Below, piece by piece: positions 1-5,893 of a stretch of DNA of 7,012 nucleotides. Both the position numbers and the translations under genes were made by a program. The stretch comes from Trueperaceae bacterium (GTDB lineage: Bacteria > Deinococcota > Deinococci > Deinococcales > Trueperaceae), in the NCBI GenBank assembly GCA_007122815.1, contig SKSV01000113.1, positions 1 through 7,012 on the forward strand. Reading direction: 5' to 3'. The first letter of the stretch is position 1, and each line of letters begins with the position of its first letter. Below the pieces are notes generated by a model. The model searched no databases, had not been told where the DNA came from, and worked only from the letters and a program-made list of their open reading frames with translations.

Positions 1-14
1 CGAGCGCGGCTGAG

Positions 15-22
15 GGGGGTGA
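15..22 (+). promoter_or_regulatory. Shine-Dalgarno site deciding the SBP start
   Basis: The octamer GGGGGTGA differs from the ideal GGAGGTGA at one base, and that G can still wobble-pair with the U of the anti-Shine-Dalgarno sequence. Its GGGGG core ends 8 nt before the TTG at 28, which is ideal spacing. The GTG at 19 lies inside the site and cannot be served by it. The site therefore argues for TTG 28 as the start of the binding-protein gene. Only 14 bases precede it, so no promoter can be assessed. Confidence 0.6.
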
Positions 23-27
23 GTCCC

Positions 28-2439
28 TTGAGGCACACCTGGCGCCAACGGGCTTCGCTTCCTCGACTCATTATCGCGGCGCTAGCGGTGCTGTTCCTGA
101 TCTCGAGCGCGAACGTCGCGGCACAAGGGTACGAACCGCCGCACGACCGGCCCGGGCCCGCCGCTGAGAGGCTTCTGTTCCGCTCGTTCCACGTCGACCG
201 GGCGCCGCTCGACCTGCGCGCGGGAAACATGGACCTCTACATGTTCGGTCTGCGCACCGACGCCGCCATCGACCTGCGAGGCGAACCGGGCGTAACGCTC
301 TTCGAGGCCCCCGCGACCACCTTGTCGCTGGTGCTGAACCCGGCTCCGGCGCCGAGCGGCCGCCTCAACCCGTTCTCGCTTCCCGAGGTGCGCGGCGCCT
401 TGCAGTTCCTCGTCGATCGCGACTTCATCACCCAGGACCTCTTCCGCGGCATGGCGCTGCCGATGGTGACGCACGTGAGCCCGCTCGACTACGACTACCT
501 CAGCGTCTACGAGGTCGACAGAGGCGCCGGCATCCGCTACGACCCCGACTACGGCCGCGCGCTGATCGACGAGGCCATGCGGGAGGCGGGCGCCGAGCTG
601 CACGAGGGGCGCTGGCACTACGGCGGACAGCCGATCCGCCTCCGCTTCATCGCGCGCGTCGAAGACGAGCGCCGCGAGATCGGCGACCTGGTGCGCGCGG
701 AGCTGGAGCGGGCAGGGTTCGACGTCACGATGTCGTACCAGAACTTCGCCCCCGCCGTGCTGGCCGTCTACGCCAGCGACCCGGCGGCGTTCGAGTGGCA
801 CCTCTACACGGAAGGGTGGGGTCGCAGCGCGCCGCAACGCTACGACGTGGGAACCGTCAACTCCATGAACGCTCCCTGGCTCGGCAACATGCCGGGTTGG
901 CGCGAGGTGGGCTTCTGGCAGTACGAGCACCCTGAGCTCGACGAGCTCGGCCGGCGCCTCTTCCGCGGCGAGTTCGGCAGCCGCGACGAGCGTGACGAGC
1001 TGTACGTCGAGATGACCCGCCTCGGGCTCGAAGCGTCGGTGAGGGTCTGGTTGGCCACGGTGACCACGAGCTTCGCTGCCTCGGCCGATCTGCGCGGCGT
1101 CACCAGCGACCTGGTCGCGGGCCCGCGCTCTCCCTGGACGCTGCGCGAGGCGCACCTGCCGGGCGTCGACGACGTCACCGTCGGCCACCTCTGGGTCTGG
1201 ACCGAGCGCACCACCTGGAACCCGATCGCGGGCTTCGGTGACGTTTACGGGATCGACCTCTGGCGCAACCTCGCCGACCCACCGCTCTGGAACCACCCCT
1301 TCACCGGGGTGCCGCAGCCCTTCAGAGCGGGCTACGAGGTCGAGACGGCTGGCCCGGAGGGAGCGTTCGAGGTACCCGAAGACGCCCTGGTGTGGGACGT
1401 CGAGGGCAAGCGCTGGGTCGCTGTGGAGGCAGGCACGCGCGCGCGCAGCAAGGTCACCTTCGACTACGGCCGGTTCCTGGGCTCGCGCTGGCACCACGCG
1501 CAGCCGATCACGCTCGCCGACGCTCTGTACTCCATCACGCAGTCTTACGAACTGGCGTACGACCCCGACAAGTCCCGCATGGAGGTGGCGCTCGCCTTCA
1601 CCTCACGGCCCTACCTCGAGACCCTGCGCGGGTACCGCATCCTCGACGACGACCAGCTGGAGGTCTACGTCGACTTCTGGCACTTCGACGAGGACTCGAT
1701 CGCCGCCTACGCCAGCCCGACCTCCTTCGGCATGCCCTGGGAGGTGCTGGCGGCCATGGACGACCTGGTGTTCGCTCAGCGCCGAGCCGCGTACAGCGAC
1801 ACCGCCGCCGCGCGCTTCAACGTCCCCTGGTTGAGCTTGGCCATGAGCCGTGACGCCCGCCTGGTGGAGCGCACGTTGCGTCAGTTCTCGGACCGCGCCT
1901 TCGTGCCCGAAGGCGTGTTCGAGTTCGGCGAGCGGATGCTGGTGTCGAGCGACGAGGCGCAGGCCCGCTACGCGGCGGCGCTCGCCTGGTTCGCCGAGCG
2001 CGATCACCTCGTCATCAGTAACGGACCCTTCTGGCTGGCGCGCTACGACCCGCCCGCGCAGTTCGCTGAGCTGCACGCCTTCCGAGACGAGAGCTACCCC
2101 TTCAGGCCGGGTGATAGGTACCTCGGTCGGGCGGACGCGCTGTCGATCGGCGCCGTGGCCGGCGCCACCTTGCAGCTCGGGCAGGAGGCAGTGGTCGAGG
2201 TCGAGGTGTCGGGACCGGGCAGCCTCTCACTGCGTTACCTGTTGCAGGACGCCGCCACCGCCGAGGTGATCGCGTCCGGTGTGGCGGCGCCGATCACCGG
2301 AAGTGCGTTCCTCGTGACGATACCGGCGGAGGTGACCGCGGGGCTCTTCCCGGGCCTCCATCACCTCTACCTGGTGGCGTCCTCGGACGAGCTCGCGCTC
2401 GTCAGCGAGCGGCGCGTTGACGTGGAGGCCGTGCCGTAG
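28..2439 (+). CDS. ABC transporter substrate-binding protein, SBP family 5, with permuted half order
   Basis: This is the extracytoplasmic receptor of the importer encoded downstream, 803 aa from TTG 28 (806 aa if GTG 19 is used). Residues 1-32 form a Sec signal peptide: an Arg-rich start, a hydrophobic core (LIIAALAVLFLI), and a likely signal peptidase I cut after VAA. There is no lipobox Cys. From about residue 52 the sequence matches the second half of DppA/OppA: GNMDLYMFGL (66-75), LPEVRGALQFLVDRDFI (near 118-134, the vRqAl..aidr motif), YDPDYGRALIDEAMREAG (171-188), and RAELERAGFDVTM. From about residue 381 it matches the first half: WNP (397-399), LWNHPFTG (420-427), VTFDYGRF...WHHAQPITLADAL (476-500, like vkwhDG.plTA.DV), and NGPFWLARYD (665-674, like GTGPF.l..y). 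Residues ~702-803 form an additional beta-rich domain. Typical DppA proteins are about 530 aa. Family assignment is strong; the substrate is unknown. The reading frame is open to the left edge of the window, so a further-upstream start cannot be formally excluded, but the signal peptide argues against one. Confidence 0.9.
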   Translation: MRHTWRQRASLPRLIIAALAVLFLISSANVAAQGYEPPHDRPGPAAERLLFRSFHVDRAPLDLRAGNMDLYMFGLRTDAAIDLRGEPGVTLFEAPATTLSLVLNPAPAPSGRLNPFSLPEVRGALQFLVDRDFITQDLFRGMALPMVTHVSPLDYDYLSVYEVDRGAGIRYDPDYGRALIDEAMREAGAELHEGRWHYGGQPIRLRFIARVEDERREIGDLVRAELERAGFDVTMSYQNFAPAVLAVYASDPAAFEWHLYTEGWGRSAPQRYDVGTVNSMNAPWLGNMPGWREVGFWQYEHPELDELGRRLFRGEFGSRDERDELYVEMTRLGLEASVRVWLATVTTSFAASADLRGVTSDLVAGPRSPWTLREAHLPGVDDVTVGHLWVWTERTTWNPIAGFGDVYGIDLWRNLADPPLWNHPFTGVPQPFRAGYEVETAGPEGAFEVPEDALVWDVEGKRWVAVEAGTRARSKVTFDYGRFLGSRWHHAQPITLADALYSITQSYELAYDPDKSRMEVALAFTSRPYLETLRGYRILDDDQLEVYVDFWHFDEDSIAAYASPTSFGMPWEVLAAMDDLVFAQRRAAYSDTAAARFNVPWLSLAMSRDARLVERTLRQFSDRAFVPEGVFEFGERMLVSSDEAQARYAAALAWFAERDHLVISNGPFWLARYDPPAQFAELHAFRDESYPFRPGDRYLGRADALSIGAVAGATLQLGQEAVVEVEVSGPGSLSLRYLLQDAATAEVIASGVAAPITGSAFLVTIPAEVTAGLFPGLHHLYLVASSDELALVSERRVDVEAVP
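2424..2428 (+). promoter_or_regulatory. Shine-Dalgarno GGAGG for the DppB-type permease
   Basis: GGAGG lies inside the 3' end of the binding-protein gene, 12 nt before ATG 2441. That spacing is longer than usual. An in-frame TTG at 2417 lies upstream of the motif and has no comparable site, so ATG 2441 is preferred. Coupling to termination at 2439 probably helps initiation. Confidence 0.45.
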
Positions 2440-2440
2440 C

Positions 2441-3520
2441 ATGACGCCCTCGCTGCTGAGGCCGCTGCTGGTCCGAGCCGCGAGCCTACTGCTGGTGCTC
2501 GTCACGGTGCTGGTGCTCCTGGTGGTCAGCCTAGGCGCCACCGGCTTCAGCGAGCGGATGCTCGGCGCGGTCATCGGGGAGGAGCTGCGCGCGCTGCGCA
2601 TCAGCCTGGCCGAGACCATCACCGATCCCGACGCCTTGGAGGTGGCCCTGGCCGCCCGCCGCGCGGAGCTGGAAGCCGCTCACGGTCTCGACCGCGCCTG
2701 GTACCAACGCTTGCCCGGGATGGTCCTGCGCGTCATGACGCTCGACCTCGGCGATGCGCGCACCATGCGCACCTTCGACGGCAGCAACCGGGTGGCCGAC
2801 ATCGTCCTCGAGCGCCTGCCGAACACGGCGTTGCTGCTCACCAGCGCGCTCCTCATCACCGCCGCCATCGGTCTCAGCTTGGGTGTTTGGCTCTCCACGC
2901 GGGTGGGAAGCACGATCGACCGCGTCGTCTCCTACGCGGCTGCGATTAGCTACGCGCTGCCCGCGTGGTGGACGGGGATCATGCTGATCCTGCTGCTCTC
3001 GTTCCAGCTGCAGCTGCTGCCCTCGGGCGGGATGCACAGCTCCCCACCGCCGGAGGGAGGCCTGGCGCGGTTCCTCGACCTCGCCCTCCACGCCCTCCTG
3101 CCGATCCTGACCCTCGTGCTAGTCAGCGTAGGCCCGTACGTGTACGTGGTGCGCACCATCACCCTCGGCGTGGCGCAGGAGGACCACGTCATGCTCGCGC
3201 GCGCCAAGGGCATGCCCGGCCATGTCGTGGAGCGCAGGCACGTGCTGCGGGTGGCGGCAGCGCCGATCCTCACTGGCCTCATCCTGGGGCTGGCGGGATC
3301 GCTGGGCGGCTCGATCCTCGTGGAGACCGTGTTCGACTGGCGCGGCATGGGGCGGCTCTACTACGAGGCGATCGTGGGCACCCCTGACGAGGGCCTGATC
3401 ATCGGCCTGACCTTCATGTTCACCCTGCTCTACGTGAGCGCGCGCATGATCCTCGAGGTCCTCTACGTCCTGCTCGATCCCCGAGTGAGGTACGGGGATG
3501 CCGCGCCACTCCGTTCTTAG
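2441..3520 (+). CDS. ABC transporter permease, DppB/OppB type
   Basis: This inner-membrane channel subunit (359 aa from ATG 2441) pairs with the DppC-type permease that follows. A first membrane helix (about residues 11-31) is followed by a periplasmic stretch carrying the family pattern GLDRAWYQRLP...LDLGD. Helices follow at about 129-151, 163-188, 210-238, 272-295 and 322-345. The cytoplasmic coupling loop is at about 247-272, with EDHVMLARAKG at its start (residues 247-257) and RHVLRVAAAP at its end. It is the usual OppB variant of the EAA motif that docks on the ATPases. VETVFDWRGMG (294-304) and the C-terminal LLDPRVRYGD are also typical. Length is normal for the family or slightly long. 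The gene starts 1 nt after the SBP stop and its 3' end overlaps the next permease gene by 23 nt, indicating translational coupling. ATG 2441 is chosen because it places a hydrophobic helix near the N-terminus. The family is clear; the substrate is not. Confidence 0.95.
   Translation: MTPSLLRPLLVRAASLLLVLVTVLVLLVVSLGATGFSERMLGAVIGEELRALRISLAETITDPDALEVALAARRAELEAAHGLDRAWYQRLPGMVLRVMTLDLGDARTMRTFDGSNRVADIVLERLPNTALLLTSALLITAAIGLSLGVWLSTRVGSTIDRVVSYAAAISYALPAWWTGIMLILLLSFQLQLLPSGGMHSSPPPEGGLARFLDLALHALLPILTLVLVSVGPYVYVVRTITLGVAQEDHVMLARAKGMPGHVVERRHVLRVAAAPILTGLILGLAGSLGGSILVETVFDWRGMGRLYYEAIVGTPDEGLIIGLTFMFTLLYVSARMILEVLYVLLDPRVRYGDAAPLRS
3486..3491 (+). promoter_or_regulatory. Shine-Dalgarno TGAGGT for the DppC-type permease
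   Basis: TGAGGT lies within the 3' end of the preceding permease gene, 6 nt before ATG 3498. The strong site and good spacing support a start inside the upstream gene and thus the 23-nt overlap. Confidence 0.55.
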
Positions 3521-4922
3521 GCAACTCCTGGACTCGGTCCCGGGTCGCCTCGGCATGGCGGCTTTGGTGCTCCTGACGCTCTCTTCGGTCTACGTGATCG
3601 CTACGTACCCGAGCGACTTCGGTACCGCGCGCTGGAGCAACCCCGCGGTGTGGGCCGACAACCCGCGTTCCGTGCCACCTGCCTGGACCAACCTCCTCGG
3701 CGAGGAGCGCAGGCCCGTGCATCAGGTGGTAACGAGTCCCGAGCCGGCCTCCATCGAGCCTCTCGGCCCCGCGCAACTGCGCACCTTCGAGATGCCCTTC
3801 CGCTTCGACGCCGACGAGCCGCCGTCGTTGCTCTCGTTCACCCTGCTCGAGGTTGCTTACTCCGTGAGGCCCCCGCAGTACGCGCTGGTGCTGCACCGGC
3901 CGGACGGAACCAGCGTGGCACTGGCGCGTGAGGCGGTCGGCGGACCTCGCCCGAGCGAGGACTCGCCCTTCGTGCGTTACCGCGAGACGCCCCAGCGGCT
4001 GCTGCTCAGCGGCTCGGCGCGTTTGAGCGAGGCCCTGCCAGCTCTCTACGAGGAGTCGTACGGGGTGAGCGTCGATCAGGAGGTGTTGCGTGCCCGCCCG
4101 CTCCAGGCGCTGTTCGGTGCACCCTCGGTGTCGGGCGGGGTCGAGCCGCTACGCGGCGAGTACCTACTGGAAGCGCGCTTCACCGTGGCGGACGAAGGCG
4201 ATCGCATCAGCTCCATGCGGGTGGTGGTAGGCGGTGCGGTCTTCGGCGTCTTCGGCACCGACGCGCTGGGCCGTGACCTGGCCGAAGGTCTGCTGTTCGG
4301 TCTTCCCATCGCGCTGCTCATAGGTGTCCTGGCGTCCACCCTCTCGACCGCCGTCGGCACCACCTTCGGGCTGGTGAGCGGTTTCGTCGGCGGCCGCACC
4401 GACCTCGTCATCCAACGTGTCGCGGACGTGATCGCCAACGTCCCGGTGCTGCCACTGCTGATCTTCCTGGTGTTCCTGCTCGGATCTCAGCTGTGGCTGA
4501 TCCTGCTGATCCTGGTGGCCTTCAGCTGGCCCGGCCTGACCATCCTGGTGCGCTCGATGGTGCTGCCGCTCCGGACGAGCCCCGAGGTGGAGGCGGCCCG
4601 CACGCTCGGCGCCTCCACCTCTCACATCATCTGGCGGCACGTGTTCCCCCATACCGCCCCCTACGTCTTCGCACAGCTGATCTTCTTCGCGCCGGGAGCG
4701 ATCCTGGCGGAGGCCGGATTGAGCTTCCTCGGGCTGGGCGACCCCAGCCTCCCTACCTGGGGCCAGATCCTGGAGCACGGCTTCCGCACAGGAGCGGTGT
4801 TCCTTGGCTACTGGTGGTGGGTCGTGCCGCCGGGACTCCTCATCGTCCTGACCGCACTCACGTTCATGCTACTCGCGCTCGGCATGGAGACCGTGGTGAA
4901 CCCGCGCCTGCGGCAGCCCTGA
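3498..4922 (+). CDS. ABC transporter permease, DppC/OppC type, with large periplasmic insert
   Basis: This is the second channel subunit of the importer, 474 aa against roughly 300 for typical DppC. Residues ~18-36 form the first membrane helix (OppC N-terminal region). They are followed by a WSNPAVWADNPRSVPPAW segment like the usual extracytoplasmic start. A long soluble, partly beta-rich stretch then runs to about residue 250 and includes a YALVLHRPDGTSVALA strand pair. The hallmark FGTDALGRDL is at 252-261. The transport domain follows, with helices at about 264-290, 316-328, 332-351, 389-412 and 434-463. The EAA coupling loop is canonical: EVEAARTLGAS (363-373) ending in RHVFPHTAP (380-388). 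GLSFLGLGDP (407-416) and the C-terminal NPRLRQ are also typical. The gene overlaps the upstream permease by 23 nt and the downstream ATPase by 1 nt. The extra periplasmic segment may contact the unusual binding protein; that is inference. The family call is secure. Confidence 0.95.
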   Translation: MPRHSVLRQLLDSVPGRLGMAALVLLTLSSVYVIATYPSDFGTARWSNPAVWADNPRSVPPAWTNLLGEERRPVHQVVTSPEPASIEPLGPAQLRTFEMPFRFDADEPPSLLSFTLLEVAYSVRPPQYALVLHRPDGTSVALAREAVGGPRPSEDSPFVRYRETPQRLLLSGSARLSEALPALYEESYGVSVDQEVLRARPLQALFGAPSVSGGVEPLRGEYLLEARFTVADEGDRISSMRVVVGGAVFGVFGTDALGRDLAEGLLFGLPIALLIGVLASTLSTAVGTTFGLVSGFVGGRTDLVIQRVADVIANVPVLPLLIFLVFLLGSQLWLILLILVAFSWPGLTILVRSMVLPLRTSPEVEAARTLGASTSHIIWRHVFPHTAPYVFAQLIFFAPGAILAEAGLSFLGLGDPSLPTWGQILEHGFRTGAVFLGYWWWVVPPGLLIVLTALTFMLLALGMETVVNPRLRQP

Positions 4923-5893
4923 TGACTCTACTCACGGTCGACGACCTGCACGTGAGTTACCGGAGCTCAGGAGGCGAGGTGCGCGCTGTAGAAGGTGTGT
5001 CGTTCGAACTCGCCGGCGGGGGTGAGGCGCTTGGGTTGATCGGCGAGTCGGGCAGCGGCAAGAGCAGCCTGGCGCTGGCGCTCATGCGCCTGCTGCCGAA
5101 GGGAGCGACCAGGAAGGGCAGCGCGAGGCTCGGTGATCTCGACCTGTACTCCCTCTCGTCAGAGCGCTTCCGGACGCTGGTGCGCTGGCGCGAGCTCGCG
5201 CTGGTGCCTCAGAGCGCCATGCACGCCCTGAACCCGGTCCTGCGGGTCGGTGACCAGGTGGCCGAACGAATTGTGCTGGAGGGTGTGCCTCGTCGCGATG
5301 CCTCACGGCGCGCCGCCGCTCTCCTGGAGCGGGTCGGGCTGGCTCGCGGCGTCGCCGCGCGCTACCCACACGAGCTCTCCGGAGGCATGCGCCAGCGCGT
5401 CCTGATCGCCATGGCGTTGGCGCTCGACCCCTCGGTGGTGGTGCTCGACGAGCCCACCAGCGCGCTCGACGTCTCCATCCAAGCGCAGATCATGAACCTG
5501 CTCAAGGAGCTCAAGCGCGAACGGGGCATCTCCATGCTCTTCATCACCCACGACCTCGCGCTCGCCAGCGACCTCTGCGACCGCCTCGCCGTGCTCTACG
5601 CCGGCCAGGTGCGCGAGCTCGGCGGCGCCGATGAGGTCCTCGGGGCGCCGCGCGATCCCTACACCCAGGCGCTCCTGGCGAGCATCCCGCGACTCCACGG
5701 CAAGGAGCGCCCGAGCTTCCTGCCGGGTTCGCCTCCCGACCCGCGCGAGTTCCCGCCAGGCTGCCGCTTCGAGCCGCGCTGCCCGGTCGCGTTCGCCCCT
5801 TGCCGCGCTCACGCGCCTGCTCTGGTCGAGTTGGGCGCGGGGCAGACGGCGCGCTGCTGGCATCACCAGCCGCTACCGGAGGCGGCCGCGTGA
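4922..5893 (+). CDS. ABC transporter ATP-binding protein, DppD/OppD type
   Basis: This is one of two cytoplasmic ATPases powering the importer, 323 aa from ATG 4922. Motifs are complete: Walker A GESGSGKSS (41-49), Q-loop Gln97 in LVPQSAMHALNP, signature LSGGMRQRV (152-160), Walker B VVVLDE with catalytic Glu177, D-loop SALD (180-183), and switch His210 in FITHD. The C-terminal oligopeptide-transporter tail (oligo_HPY type) follows, with RDPYTQALL (244-252) and the conserved cysteines C281, C287, C294 and C312. In related Dpp ATPases this Cys set has been reported to bind a [4Fe-4S] cluster. The start is fixed by a TGATG overlap with the upstream stop, and by family length: the reading frame stays open far upstream, but those codons only shadow the permease. 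No good Shine-Dalgarno is seen, so translation likely depends on reinitiation. All catalytic residues are present. Confidence 0.96.
   Translation: MTLLTVDDLHVSYRSSGGEVRAVEGVSFELAGGGEALGLIGESGSGKSSLALALMRLLPKGATRKGSARLGDLDLYSLSSERFRTLVRWRELALVPQSAMHALNPVLRVGDQVAERIVLEGVPRRDASRRAAALLERVGLARGVAARYPHELSGGMRQRVLIAMALALDPSVVVLDEPTSALDVSIQAQIMNLLKELKRERGISMLFITHDLALASDLCDRLAVLYAGQVRELGGADEVLGAPRDPYTQALLASIPRLHGKERPSFLPGSPPDPREFPPGCRFEPRCPVAFAPCRAHAPALVELGAGQTARCWHHQPLPEAAA
5878..5882 (+). promoter_or_regulatory. Shine-Dalgarno GGAGG for the DppF-type ATPase
   Basis: A perfect GGAGG in the last codons of the upstream ATPase ends 7 nt before GTG 5890. This fixes the GTG as the start over in-frame codons further upstream, and supports the 4-nt GTGA stop/start overlap. 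Confidence 0.7.

Noticed and set aside
28..132. Lipoprotein anchoring of the binding protein
   Set aside because: No Cys occurs in or just after the hydrophobic segment; the VAA site fits signal peptidase I instead.
149..158. Palindrome GGCCCGGGCC
   Set aside because: A short GC palindrome inside coding sequence just after the signal-peptide region; expected by chance at this composition.
82..1497. Long minus-strand reading frame (471 codons) opposite the binding-protein gene
   Set aside because: It is a shadow of the GC-rich third positions of the SBP gene. Its translation is Arg/Ala/Val/Glu-rich without domain motifs, while the plus strand has a clear protein family.
1238..1834. Plus-strand alternative-frame ORF inside the SBP gene
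   Set aside because: It is low-complexity, rich in Ser/Thr/Arg/Pro, with no motif, and nested fully within a well supported gene.
2417..2440. TTG start for the DppB-type permease, adding 8 residues
   Set aside because: It has no good Shine-Dalgarno, while ATG 2441 lies just after the upstream stop and downstream of GGAGG and gives a normal N-terminus.
4493..4921. Upstream extension of the DppD-type ATPase reading frame
   Set aside because: The extra 143 codons overlap the conserved permease transport domain and show no ABC homology; ATPases of this family begin where ATG 4922 lies.
5800..5889. Upstream in-frame TTG start for the DppF-type ATPase
   Set aside because: The added residues are out-of-frame shadow of the upstream Cys-rich tail; GGAGG at 5878-5882 directs initiation to GTG 5890.
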